Source: Dyella_A sp035685805
GTDB lineage: Bacteria > Pseudomonadota > Gammaproteobacteria > Xanthomonadales > Rhodanobacteraceae
NCBI RefSeq assembly: GCF_035685805.1
Contig: NZ_DASSAB010000017.1
Location: 55,224 to 119,223, forward strand
Direction of reading: 5' to 3'
DNA: 64,000 bases
A model generated the notes under the pieces. That model was given only the letters and a program-made list of their open reading frames with translations. It did not search any database and was not told the DNA's origin. This document shows, piece by piece, positions 37,742 through 46,177 of the stretch. Position numbers and translations under genes: made by a program. Every line of letters starts with the position of its first letter. Position 1 is the first letter of the stretch.

Positions 37742-39087
37742 GGGTGCTGCTCCGACGGTTGGGGAGAAAGGGGTTCCGGCGCGGGGGCCACATGCAGCGC
37801 CGCGGCATGGGATTGGTGACACGGGTCGGCCGGCTCCGCAGGCTCGCCCCCGCCGGCATGGCGACGGGTCACCCGCACGGCGACCACCAGCGCCCCGGCC
37901 AGCAGGCCCGCCGCCAACAGGAACGCGGCGCCGGGCACGTGCACCCGGCTCGCCGGTGCGATCGACCACGCAAACACCTGCGCGAAGAGATACGGCCCGA
38001 AGATGCCGGCGAAGCTGCCCAGCGAGGTGTTGGCGCCCTGCAGGCGCCCCTGCTCGGACGGCTCCACCAGCTGGGTCATCATCGACTGCAGCGGCGGGTT
38101 CGACAGCCCCCACAGCGCCATCAGCGGAATGCCCAGCAGGAACACCCAGCCCACGCTGGCAAAGCCCATCAGGGTGAACGAGGCAATGCCGCAGAACATG
38201 CCGAACAGCAGCACCGGCCGCTCGCCGAAGCGCGGCGTGAGCCGACGGGTCAGCAGCGCTTGCACCAGCCCGTCGCAGGCGCCCACCAGCATCAGCACCA
38301 GGCCGACCGCTTGCGGGCCCCAGTGGTAGCGGTAGTCCGCGTACAGCACGAAGGTGATCTGCAGCGCGTAGTGGGCCAGGAACACCAGGAAGCTGGTCAC
38401 CCCCAAGCCGAGCAGTCGCGGCGTGCGGCGCAGCAACTTGAGCGCTCCAACCGGGTGCGCGGTGCGCAGCTCGAAGCGCGCGCTGCGGCGTTCTTTCGGC
38501 AGCGACTCGGGCAGCACGAACAGGCCGTAGAGGAAGTTGCACAGCGCCAGCGAACCGGCCACGTAGAACGGCAGGCGCAGGTGCATCGCGCCGAGCCAGC
38601 CGCCGAGCCCCGGCCCCAGCACGAATCCCACGCCGAAGGCCGCGCCGAGCAGCCCGTAGGCGCCGGCACGCTTTTCCTTCGGCGTGATGTCGGCAATGTA
38701 GGCATTGGCGGTGCTGAAGCTGGCCGCGGTCATGCCCATCACCGTGCGGCCCACGAACAGCAGCCACAGGGTGGGCGCCAGCGCCAGCACGAAGAAGTCG
38801 ATCGCCAGGCCGAAGTTGGAAATCAGGATCACCGGTCGCCGCCCGAAGCGATCCGACAGCGCGCCCTGGATCGGCGAGAAGATGAACTGGGTGATCGCGA
38901 AGACCGTGCTCAGCACGCCTACCCACCACGCGGCGCTGGCGGTACCGCCGCCGATCAGCTGCTCGATCAGGTGCGGCAGCACCGGGATGATGATCCCGAA
39001 GGCCAGCATGTCCAGCAGCACGGTGATGAAAATGAAGGCGAGGGCGGCGCGGCGCGGTGCGCCGGGACTGTTCTGGGGGGAGACCAC
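37738..39087 (-). CDS. MFS transporter, TetA-like drug/H+ antiporter family
   Basis: 449 aa with twelve predicted membrane segments. The loop 2-3 motif A appears as GALSDRFGRRPVIL, the N-terminus reads FIFITVLLDMLAFGIIIPVLP as in the DHA1/TetA group, and motif C-like GVGFVLGPGLGGWLG is in helix 5. Likely a proton-driven efflux pump of unknown substrate. The start is GTG 39087 (MVSPQNSPG), but its ribosome site is poor and the exact start is uncertain. Coupled to DUF1993. Confidence 0.88.
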   Translation of the reverse strand: MVSPQNSPGAPRRAALAFIFITVLLDMLAFGIIIPVLPHLIEQLIGGGTASAAWWVGVLSTVFAITQFIFSPIQGALSDRFGRRPVILISNFGLAIDFFVLALAPTLWLLFVGRTVMGMTAASFSTANAYIADITPKEKRAGAYGLLGAAFGVGFVLGPGLGGWLGAMHLRLPFYVAGSLALCNFLYGLFVLPESLPKERRSARFELRTAHPVGALKLLRRTPRLLGLGVTSFLVFLAHYALQITFVLYADYRYHWGPQAVGLVLMLVGACDGLVQALLTRRLTPRFGERPVLLFGMFCGIASFTLMGFASVGWVFLLGIPLMALWGLSNPPLQSMMTQLVEPSEQGRLQGANTSLGSFAGIFGPYLFAQVFAWSIAPASRVHVPGAAFLLAAGLLAGALVVAVRVTRRHAGGGEPAEPADPCHQSHAAALHVAPAPEPLSPQPSEQHP

Positions 39088-39250
39088 GCGTTCGCCACTC
39101 CGGTAGACGAAGCGGCGAGTGTACCCGCGCGCGCGCCGGGCGGCAGGCCCGGATCGGCACGAGCACGGGCGACGCCTCGATGGCGGTGCGGCGGTGCGCG
39201 CCAACGTTGTTCAAGCGGCCGGACGGCGGGGCGAGCTGCGGACTGACCCG

Positions 39251-39568
39251 CTAGCGCGGCGGCTGCGTCAGCTCGGCCGCGTTGAGCAGGTGGTCGCCGT
39301 CGCGGTCGAGCTTGCGGAACTGCCGGCGCAGGTTGTCCTGGTGGCCGTCCAGCGAGACCGCCCGGCCGCGCCCGCCGGGCAGTTCGGACGGCTGCAGGGT
39401 GCCATCGTGGTCGCGATCCATGGCGAGAAAGCCGGCACTGAGCCGGTCCACGTATTCCTGCTCGCTGACGCGGCCGTCGCCGTTCTGGTCGAACAGGCGC
39501 AGGTAGGCCGCGCGTGTTTCCTGTGCGTGCGCCGGCGATGCAGACGCCGAAGCGGCAACTGCCAGCAC
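39251..39568 (-). CDS. Exported EF-hand calcium-binding protein, start uncertain
   Basis: Three EF-hand loops are visible: DQNGDGRVSEQE, DRDHDGTLQPSE and DRDGDHLLNAAE. A secretion signal ends at SPAHA|QET. The first standard start codon in frame is GTG 39568, but this cuts off the basic n-region; an open frame continues upstream through ERRAVAAAIV with no ATG, GTG, TTG or CTG back to the stop at 39680. The true start may be a rare codon such as ATC 39601, which overlaps the folE stop. Periplasmic Ca2+ binding is inferred. Confidence 0.7.
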   Translation of the reverse strand: MLAVAASASASPAHAQETRAAYLRLFDQNGDGRVSEQEYVDRLSAGFLAMDRDHDGTLQPSELPGGRGRAVSLDGHQDNLRRQFRKLDRDGDHLLNAAELTQPPR

Positions 39569-39593
39569 GATGGCAGCTGCGACGGCGCGACGC

Positions 39594-40193
39594 TCAGCGA
39601 TCGCGGCGCACTCCGATGAACTGCAGGAACTCGCCGCGGGTGCGCGGATCCTCGCGGAACGAGCCGAGCATCTGGCTGGTCACCATCGACACGCCCCGCT
39701 TGTGCACGCCGCGGGTGGTCATGCATTCGTGGCTGGCTTCCACCACCACCGCCACGCCGCGCGGCTGCAGCGTCTCGTTGATGCACTGGGCGATCTGCGC
39801 GGTCATCTTTTCCTGCACCTGGAAGCGGCGGGCATAGCCCTCCACCACGCGTGCCAGCTTGCTGATGCCAACCACCCGGTTGGTCGGCATGTAGCCGACG
39901 TGGGCGCGGCCGATGATCGGCGCCATGTGGTGCTCGCAGTGGCTCTCGAACTCGATGTCGCGCAGCACGACCATCTCGTCGTAGCCCTCGACCTCCTTGA
40001 AGGTGCGCTTGAGGTACTCGGCCGGATCCTCGGCGTAGCCGGAGAACCAGTCGCCGTAGGCCTTCACCACCCGCTTGGGCGTGTCCAGCAGCCCCTCGCG
40101 CGCCGGGTCCTCACCGGCCCAGCGCAACAGCGTGCGCACGGCCTCTTCGGCCTGCTCGCGGGTGACGTCGTGCTTGGGAGAGATGTCGCTCAT
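39594..40193 (-). CDS. folE: GTP cyclohydrolase I
   Basis: 199 aa. Converts GTP to dihydroneopterin triphosphate, first step of tetrahydrofolate synthesis. FESHCEHHMAPIIGRAHVGY carries the zinc ligands, and the third, in ECMTTRGVHK, completes the site; RTRGEFLQFI closes the protein. Normal length. Followed, with overlap, by the EF-hand gene. Confidence 0.97.
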   Translation of the reverse strand: MSDISPKHDVTREQAEEAVRTLLRWAGEDPAREGLLDTPKRVVKAYGDWFSGYAEDPAEYLKRTFKEVEGYDEMVVLRDIEFESHCEHHMAPIIGRAHVGYMPTNRVVGISKLARVVEGYARRFQVQEKMTAQIAQCINETLQPRGVAVVVEASHECMTTRGVHKRGVSMVTSQMLGSFREDPRTRGEFLQFIGVRRDR

Positions 40194-40437
40194 GCCGGTT
40201 CCTGCAAAAAATCAGAGGGAGTTTAACGGTATGGCGCGACTGCACGCGCCAACGCCCGATGCGGTGGTCCAACGCATACGTGGGGCGTAACGCGCTGGAT
40301 GCATGGAGCACACCGCTGCATCCTCCATGCGGGCACCACCGCGGCAGGGTGTGCTCATTGAACTGCGAGCCGTCGGCCAGCGGAGGCCGCCTGCAGCGAG
40401 CTGGGCACGATCAAGCGCTGATGCGGCAAAAGTCATG

Positions 40438-40466
40438 TTTACCGCACTTTATGTATGCTTTAAATT
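40438..40466 (+). promoter_or_regulatory. Predicted promoter of the membrane protein/XRE pair
   Basis: TTTACC (4/6) at 40438-40443 and TAAATT (4/6) at 40461-40466 with a 17-base spacer, in a strikingly AT-rich patch. ATGTA at 40451 and TACAT at 40466 form an inverted repeat over the -10 that could be the regulator's operator. Confidence 0.45.
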
Positions 40467-40489
40467 ACATTATGTCCGATGGAGTGAAC

Positions 40490-41131
40490 ATGATGAGCCG
40501 AACTGTCCGCCTATTCATCCTGGTGCCGCTGTCGGTGCTGGCGTTCTACGTGCTGTTCGTGTTGCCGGACATCGACCTCGGCTGGCCGGGCGGGCTGGCA
40601 CTGCTCGCCGCGTCGTGGACCGTCTGGTACCTGCTGTGGTCGACGTTGCGCCGCCGGGTACAGCCGGATGCGGGCGGCGAAGCGCTCGCCAGCGCTTCGC
40701 CAGGTGAACAGCAGGCATGGATCGGCCTGCTGTTCACCGCTGCGATCCTGATCTACTTCGCCAGCCGCAGTTCGCTGATGGTGGACGTCGACGGCAGCAT
40801 GGCGCCGGAGGCCTCGCGCATCGGCCGGCACATCGGGTTTCTTATCGTCGGCTGGCTGGTGGTGATGGCTGTGTTGCGCCAGCACTGGCGCGATGCGGTG
40901 GAACAGGATGAGCGCGACCGGGCGATCCAGGCGCGCGCGAGCGGATGGGCGCGCTGCGCCCTGGTAGTGCTGGTGATTGCCCTGGCTGTGATGTTTGCCT
41001 TCACGCCGCTCGACCACCTGCGCTGGGCCCGGCCGATGGTTCTCTCCAACCTGCTGATGGCTGGCGTGATCGCCTCGTCGCTGCTGGAGTACTTGGTGAC
41101 CGGATTGGCCTACTGGAAAGAACGACATTGA
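40490..41131 (+). CDS. Integral membrane protein (DUF2178-like layout)
   Basis: 213 aa with six predicted membrane segments arranged in pairs: VRLFILVPLSVLAFYVLFV and LALLAASWTVWYLLW, then AWIGLLFTAAILIYFA and IGFLIVGWLVVMAVL, then ARCALVVLVIALAVMFAF and LSNLLMAGVIASSLLEYL. A cytosolic loop EQDERDRAIQARAS resembles the DERxxxIxxxA motif of membrane proteins found beside small XRE regulators. GGAG precedes ATG 40490 by five bases. Function unknown. Confidence 0.75.
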   Translation: MMSRTVRLFILVPLSVLAFYVLFVLPDIDLGWPGGLALLAASWTVWYLLWSTLRRRVQPDAGGEALASASPGEQQAWIGLLFTAAILIYFASRSSLMVDVDGSMAPEASRIGRHIGFLIVGWLVVMAVLRQHWRDAVEQDERDRAIQARASGWARCALVVLVIALAVMFAFTPLDHLRWARPMVLSNLLMAGVIASSLLEYLVTGLAYWKERH

Positions 41132-41346
41132 GTGCGGCCGGCACGCCGGTCGAGAACGCGATCCGTCGCCTCCGCTTCGAACACGGCGAGATGACCCAGC
41201 AGGCGCTGGCCGATGCCTGCGGCATCACGCGGCAGACGGTCATTGCGCTGGAAGCGGGCAAGTACGCGCCGTCGCTGGAACTGGCGTTTCGCATCGCTCA
41301 TGCCTTCGGCGCGGGCGTGGAAGAAGTCTTCCAGTGGAAGCGCTGA
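41128..41346 (+). CDS. Small XRE-family transcriptional regulator
   Basis: 72 aa, a single helix-turn-helix domain: MTQQALADACGITRQTVIAL then EAGKYAPSLELAFRIAHAF, as in YozG-type regulators. It starts with TTG in a TTGA overlap with the membrane gene stop; GGAAAG is about 8 bases upstream, so no ATG is needed. Such pairs usually sense a membrane-linked signal and control their own promoter, but that is inference. Confidence 0.82.
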   Translation: MSAAGTPVENAIRRLRFEHGEMTQQALADACGITRQTVIALEAGKYAPSLELAFRIAHAFGAGVEEVFQWKR

Positions 41347-41420
41347 ATCTTGGGGTTGCACCCGGGCCGCGTCATCCGTGGCGCATTGCCCCTGCACTCG
41401 GCAGGCCGCATCCACAGGTG

Positions 41421-42869
41421 TCATTCGGTTTCATCACCCTCGGCGTCGTCGTCGGGCAGGAAGAGTGCGTCGCCGAGCAGATCCTGCGCCGCGTCGCTCG
41501 ACAATGACTCGACGCCGCGCAGCTTCCGCTCGATGGTGCGGGTCTTCTTGCCCGCGTCGCTGATGCTTTTGCTGACCGTGTTGAGCTGACGCTCGGCCTT
41601 CTCCAGTACCAGCCCGAACTTGCCGAACTCGCTTTTCACCGCACCCAGCAGCGTCCATACCTCGCTGCTGCGCTTGGCGATGGCAAGCGTGCGAAAACCC
41701 ATCTGCAGGCTGTTGAGCAGCGCACTCAGCGTGGTCGGGCCGGCCACCATTATCCGGTGGTCGCGCTGCAGGCTTTCGAACAGGCCGGGCCGGCGCAACA
41801 CCTCGGCATAAAGTCCCTCGGTGGGCAGGAAGAGCACCGCGAAATCGGTGGTATGCGGCGCGGCCACGTACTTGGACTTGATGCGCTTGGCCTCCTCGCG
41901 CACACGCCCCTCGAGCGCACGCCCGGCTTGTGCGGCGCCGTCGGCGTCGGCGGCTTCCTGCGCCTCGAGCAGGCGCTGGTAGTCCTCCACCGGGAACTTG
42001 GAGTCGATCGGCAGGTAGACGTTTTCGCCGTCCTCCTGCCCTGGCATGCGGATGGCATACTCCACCCTTTCGCTGCTGCCGGGCACGGTGGCCACGTTGG
42101 CAACGTATTGCTCATTGGTGAGCAGGTCCTCCAGCAATCCGCCCAACTGCACCTCGCCGAGGATGCCGCGGCGTTTCACGTTGGTCAGCACGCGCTTCAG
42201 GTCGCCCACGCCGGTAGCCAGGTTCTGCATTTCGCCCAGTCCGCGCTGCACCGCCTCGAGCCGCTCGGAAACGAGCGCGAACGACTGGCCCAGCCGTGTC
42301 TCCAGCGTGCTCTGCAGTTTCTCGTCGACGGTGGCGCGCATCTGTTCGAGCTTGGCCGCGTTGTCCGCCTGCATGGCGCCGAGCTTGGCTTCCAGCGTGG
42401 CGCGCACCTCGCCCATGCGCTTTTCATTATCGGCGGTGAGTGCGGCCAGGCGCTGCTGCTGCTGCTCGCCGAAGCGGGTCAGCGCCAGGGTCAGTTCCTC
42501 GCGGCTGCGGTGGGCGTCGGTGGCCAGGCGCTGCGCCAGCGCCTGCAGGCCGGTGTCGGTGCGTTCGGTCAGCTGGCTCAGCCGCTGGCCGAAGCCGTCC
42601 ACCCGCTCTGCCTGTTGCTGCGCGGCGCCGCCGAGCTGTTCGCCCACATGCACGCGAAAGCGGTCGAAGCCCTGCTGCAGCTCCTCGCGGCCGGCGCGCT
42701 GTTCTTCGCGCAGGGTGCGCTGCAGCCGCTCGCCGTCGTCCTTGAGCGCGTCAAGCCGGGCGGTGAGGCCGGCGTCGCCGCGGTCGCGCAGAAGCAGCGC
42801 CACCTGCAGCGCGAGCACCGCGAGCACGGCGACGACGAGCACGACAAACAGCCATGGGGAAGCGGGCAT
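41421..42869 (-). CDS. rmuC: DNA recombination protein RmuC
   Basis: 482 aa. N-terminal membrane anchor (LFVVLVVAVLAVLALQVALL), extensive coiled coils to about residue 220, and a C-terminal RmuC/PD-(D/E)XK-like nuclease domain with GILGEVQLGGLLED, PIDSKFPVEDYQRLLEA and GPTTLSALLNSLQMGFRTLA. RmuC limits inversions at short inverted repeats. Length and order match the family. Standalone gene between the XRE gene and topoisomerase IB. Confidence 0.95.
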   Translation of the reverse strand: MPASPWLFVVLVVAVLAVLALQVALLLRDRGDAGLTARLDALKDDGERLQRTLREEQRAGREELQQGFDRFRVHVGEQLGGAAQQQAERVDGFGQRLSQLTERTDTGLQALAQRLATDAHRSREELTLALTRFGEQQQQRLAALTADNEKRMGEVRATLEAKLGAMQADNAAKLEQMRATVDEKLQSTLETRLGQSFALVSERLEAVQRGLGEMQNLATGVGDLKRVLTNVKRRGILGEVQLGGLLEDLLTNEQYVANVATVPGSSERVEYAIRMPGQEDGENVYLPIDSKFPVEDYQRLLEAQEAADADGAAQAGRALEGRVREEAKRIKSKYVAAPHTTDFAVLFLPTEGLYAEVLRRPGLFESLQRDHRIMVAGPTTLSALLNSLQMGFRTLAIAKRSSEVWTLLGAVKSEFGKFGLVLEKAERQLNTVSKSISDAGKKTRTIERKLRGVESLSSDAAQDLLGDALFLPDDDAEGDETE

Positions 42870-42914
42870 GGAGGCATCCTGTGAGATCTGCCCGCCAGTT
42901 TACGCGGTGCCGGC

Positions 42915-44024
42915 TCAGCGGCTGCGACGCTGCCTGCCCGGCGCGGAGGTCTTGGCTGTCGCGCGCAGGCGCTTCTTCAGCCAGCGCAGCGCGTACTGCT
43001 CCAGCTGCCTGGGATGCGTGGCGACCCGCGCCGGCACCGCCTTGTGCAGGCTGCCGTCCAGCCAGCCCTCGAATACCTGTGGATGCACGTACGAGGCGCG
43101 GCACACCGCCGGCGTGTTGCCCAGGATCCCCGCCACGCGCTTCACGCCGGCAGCGATCGCGCTGCGCTGGGCCCGTTCGCCGCCGGTCTCCGGCAGCGGC
43201 GTGGTCGCCATCACTCCAATCGCCTGCACAGTACCGCCCCAGGTGCGGAAATCCTTGGCGGTGAAATGGCCACCGCTGGCCTCGCGCAGGTAGTCGTTGA
43301 CCATGCCCGAGTCGATCGGCTGCCGCTCGCCGTGCTCGTCCAGATACTGGAATAGCCGCTGGCCCGGCAGCTGCTGCACGCGGCGGATGATCTTCGCCAT
43401 GCGCTTGTCGCTGAGCTCCAGTTCGCGCATCTGGCCGCTCTTGCCGCGGAAGGCGAAGCGAAGCCGCCCGCGCTCGGCCTGCACGTGGCGGGAGCGCAGC
43501 GTCGTGAGGCCGAAGCTTTTGTTGTCGCGCGCGTAACGGTCGTTGCCGATGCGGATCAGCGTGTCGTCCAGCAGCCGCACCACCAGCGCCAGCACCTTCT
43601 CGCGTGGCAGGCCGGAGCGGGCCAGGTCGGTGCGCACGTGGCGCCGCAGCCGCGGCAGCGCCTCGCCGAAGTCAAGCAGGCGGCTGAATTTGCCGCCGTC
43701 GCGCAGCTCGCGCCAGTCCGGGTGGTAGCGGTACTGCTTGCGCTGGCGGGCGTCGCGTCCAGTGGCCTGCAGGTGTCCGCGCGGATGCGGGCAGATCCAC
43801 ACGTCCACATATGCCGGCGGAATGGCCAGCGAGCGGATGCGCGTGAGCACGGCCTCGTCGGTCACCCGTTCGCCGCTTGCGTGTCGATAGCTGAAGCCCT
43901 TGCCGCGCCGCTGGCGGAGGATGCCCGGCTGCTCGTCGCTTACATAGATCAGGCCCGCATCGCGCACGTCGCGCAGCAGGTCATCGTCGGTGGTCGGGGG
44001 TACAGCAGGGGGGCGGGCGGGCAT
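42915..44024 (-). CDS. topIB: DNA topoisomerase IB
   Basis: 369 aa, poxvirus/Deinococcus-type bacterial topoisomerase IB, which relaxes supercoils through a 3'-phosphotyrosine. Nucleophile Tyr312 in RASYVHPQVF; catalytic segments IRIGNDRYARDNKSFGLTTL, RGKSGQ and FTAKDFRTWGGT. ATG 44024 is preferred over the upstream TTG 44051. Present sporadically in proteobacteria, often Xanthomonadales. Confidence 0.94.
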   Translation of the reverse strand: MPARPPAVPPTTDDDLLRDVRDAGLIYVSDEQPGILRQRRGKGFSYRHASGERVTDEAVLTRIRSLAIPPAYVDVWICPHPRGHLQATGRDARQRKQYRYHPDWRELRDGGKFSRLLDFGEALPRLRRHVRTDLARSGLPREKVLALVVRLLDDTLIRIGNDRYARDNKSFGLTTLRSRHVQAERGRLRFAFRGKSGQMRELELSDKRMAKIIRRVQQLPGQRLFQYLDEHGERQPIDSGMVNDYLREASGGHFTAKDFRTWGGTVQAIGVMATTPLPETGGERAQRSAIAAGVKRVAGILGNTPAVCRASYVHPQVFEGWLDGSLHKAVPARVATHPRQLEQYALRWLKKRLRATAKTSAPGRQRRSR

Positions 44025-44075
44025 GCGCCGAGTGTGCGGATGCCGGGTCAAGCCGGCGTGAGCCGCGCAGAGGGC

Positions 44076-45269
44076 TCACTCCACGCGGCAGAACACCGCT
44101 TTCAGGTAGCGCCCTTCGGGCACGTCGGTGCGGAAGGGGTGGTCGGCACCGGCGCCGCGCACGTCCAGCACCTGGATCTCTCGGCCGGCGTTGAGCGCCA
44201 CCCGGCGCAGCATCTCCAGGAAATCCGCCTCGCTCACCAGGCCGGTGCAGGAGCATGTCAACAGCAGGCCGCCGGGCGGGATGATGTCCAGCGCCATGCG
44301 GTTCATCGCGAAGTACTTCTTCAGCGCGTCCATCACCTTGGAGCGGTCGCGGGTGAGCTTGGCCGGGTCGAGGATCACCGCGTCGTAGCGCTCGCCGCGC
44401 GCCACCGCCGCGCGCACCCAGTCGAAGATGTCGGCCTGCTCGAACGTCACGTCGACGTGGTTGGCCGCGGCGTTGGCGCGGGCGATCTCCAGGATGCCGG
44501 CATCCATGTCCACGCCCACCGCCTCGCGTGCGCCGGCCGCCATCGCGTGCACCGCGAAGCCGCCGGCGTTGCAGCACAGGTCCAGCACGCGGCGGCCCTT
44601 GGCGAGCTGGGCGAAGCGCTGGCGGTTGTCGCGCTGGTCGGCGAAGAAGCCGGTCTTGTGGCCCAGCCCCGGCGCGGCGTGGAAGCGCAGGCCATGCTCG
44701 TGCACTTCCACCGGCGCGGGCATCTCGCCGCTGCGGCAGTCGAACGACTCCTGCTTCTGCACGTGGCTCTCGGCGAACCACACCATGCGCGCGCCGGGAA
44801 AGTGCGTCTGCAGCGCGGCGTGGATCGCCTCGCGGAATTTCCACATGCCGGCGGCGAAATACTCCACCACCAGGATGTCGGCGTAGCGATCGACGATGAG
44901 CCCGGAAAGGCCATCCCCCTCGCTGTGCACCACGCGCCAGGCGTCGCTCACCGCATCGAGCTGCAGCAGCTCGCGGCGCAGCTGCACGGCGCGGGCGATC
45001 TTCGCGGCGATCCATTCGGCGTCTATGGTCTCGGCGGCATCGGTCGATAGCAGCCGCAACGCGATGCGCGCGTGGCCGTTCCAGAAGCCGCGGCCGACGA
45101 AGCGCCCGCGCGCGTCGTGCACCTCCACCACGCTGCCCGGCGGCAGCCGGCCTTCGGGCTTGTAGACCTGCGCCGACCACACCCACGGATGACCCGGGGA
45201 GCGATCGGACTTGAGGCGGATGACGGGGAGTTCGGCGGGAGTGGCGGGCGGGTTGGTCGGTGCGTTCAT
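44076..45269 (-). CDS. rlmI: 23S rRNA m5C methyltransferase RlmI-type
   Basis: 397 aa. An N-terminal PUA domain (RSPGHPWVWSAQVYKPEG and GSVVEVHDARGRFVGRGF), an RlmI/RlmK spacer with GLGHKTGFFADQRDNR, and a SAM-binding fold with VLDLCCNAGGFAVHA and VILDPAKLTRDRS. The TCSC motif holds a catalytic-type cysteine. By family it methylates C1962 of 23S rRNA. No signal peptide; ATG 45269. Confidence 0.92.
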   Translation of the reverse strand: MNAPTNPPATPAELPVIRLKSDRSPGHPWVWSAQVYKPEGRLPPGSVVEVHDARGRFVGRGFWNGHARIALRLLSTDAAETIDAEWIAAKIARAVQLRRELLQLDAVSDAWRVVHSEGDGLSGLIVDRYADILVVEYFAAGMWKFREAIHAALQTHFPGARMVWFAESHVQKQESFDCRSGEMPAPVEVHEHGLRFHAAPGLGHKTGFFADQRDNRQRFAQLAKGRRVLDLCCNAGGFAVHAMAAGAREAVGVDMDAGILEIARANAAANHVDVTFEQADIFDWVRAAVARGERYDAVILDPAKLTRDRSKVMDALKKYFAMNRMALDIIPPGGLLLTCSCTGLVSEADFLEMLRRVALNAGREIQVLDVRGAGADHPFRTDVPEGRYLKAVFCRVE

Positions 45270-45340
45270 CGCCGCATTCTACCGGCTGCGCGCCGGCCGC
45301 CGGCGCCGCGCGTTGGCAGCAAGCGGCATGTCGCGGGTGC

Positions 45341-45676
45341 TCAGTCGGCCTGCATTACCGCCAGCTCGTTGCCGTGCGGATCACGGAAGTGGAAACGGCG
45401 CCCGCCGGGGAACGCGAACGTGGGTCGCACGATCCGGCCGCCCGCGGCGACGACGGCGTCCAGTGCCGCGTCCAGGTCGTCCACCTGGATCACCGGCAGC
45501 GGCGCCGCGGGCGCTTCGCTGGCGTCGCCCTGCAGGCCGACGTCCACATCGCCGGTGGTGGTGGCTGCGTAGCTGGGGCCGAAATCGGCGAGGCTCCAGC
45601 CGAAAGCCTCGCCGTAGAAGGCCTTCGCGGCGGCCAGGTCGGCCGCGGGAAGCTCGATGTAGTTCGGTCTTGCCAT
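45341..45676 (-). CDS. VOC superfamily (glyoxalase/bleomycin-resistance-like) protein
   Basis: 111 aa, one vicinal-oxygen-chelate domain: YIELPAADLAAAKAFYGEAFGW at the start (split strands), VIQVDDLDAALDAVVAAGG, and ending FHFRDPHGNELAVMQ. The last includes the usual metal-ligand Glu position. Substrate unknown. First of two small genes transcribed after srkA and the membrane protein. Confidence 0.87.
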   Translation of the reverse strand: MARPNYIELPAADLAAAKAFYGEAFGWSLADFGPSYAATTTGDVDVGLQGDASEAPAAPLPVIQVDDLDAALDAVVAAGGRIVRPTFAFPGGRRFHFRDPHGNELAVMQAD

Positions 45677-45694
45677 GGTCTTGCCTCCGTCGAA

Positions 45695-46132
45695 TCAGCG
45701 CAGCCTGAGCACCAGCCACGACAGCAGTGCCAGCAGGTTGAGGCCGATATGCCATACCGCCGGACCGGCCACGGCGAGCACGAAACCATGGCTGCCGATG
45801 CGGTAGTCCAGCCCGAGCTGCACGCTGCCATGCACGATGGCGAATACATTGACGAAGCCGCCCGCGTGCAACGCATAGCTCAGCGCAGGCGTGGCCAGCA
45901 GCGGCAGCTGCAGCAGCTGCGCCACGCGCGAGAGCGACACGCCGCGCTCGCTGCCTTCCACCAGCAGTACGCCGGCCACCAGGATGAAGCCGAACACCGC
46001 CAGCGAGATCAACGCCATCAGTGCGCTGGCGGTGGAGCCCAGCGGCAGCAGCCGGCGAACGCTCGCCACCACGCCGAGAAAGCCGCCGGCGATTTCGAGG
46101 ATGCCGATCAGGCGAAACAAAAACGAACGCAT
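45695..46132 (-). CDS. Four-TM integral membrane protein, unknown function
   Basis: 145 aa with four hydrophobic segments (about residues 5-25, 35-60, 75-100, 115-142). No conserved catalytic motif. The upstream gene is srkA, 46 bases away, and the VOC gene follows 19 bases on, so the three may be co-transcribed. No family assigned with certainty. Confidence 0.75.
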   Translation of the reverse strand: MRSFLFRLIGILEIAGGFLGVVASVRRLLPLGSTASALMALISLAVFGFILVAGVLLVEGSERGVSLSRVAQLLQLPLLATPALSYALHAGGFVNVFAIVHGSVQLGLDYRIGSHGFVLAVAGPAVWHIGLNLLALLSWLVLRLR

Positions 46133-46177
46133 GCAGTGCTCCGAAGCAGGGGTGTCGAGGGTTTCAAGGGCCGCGCA

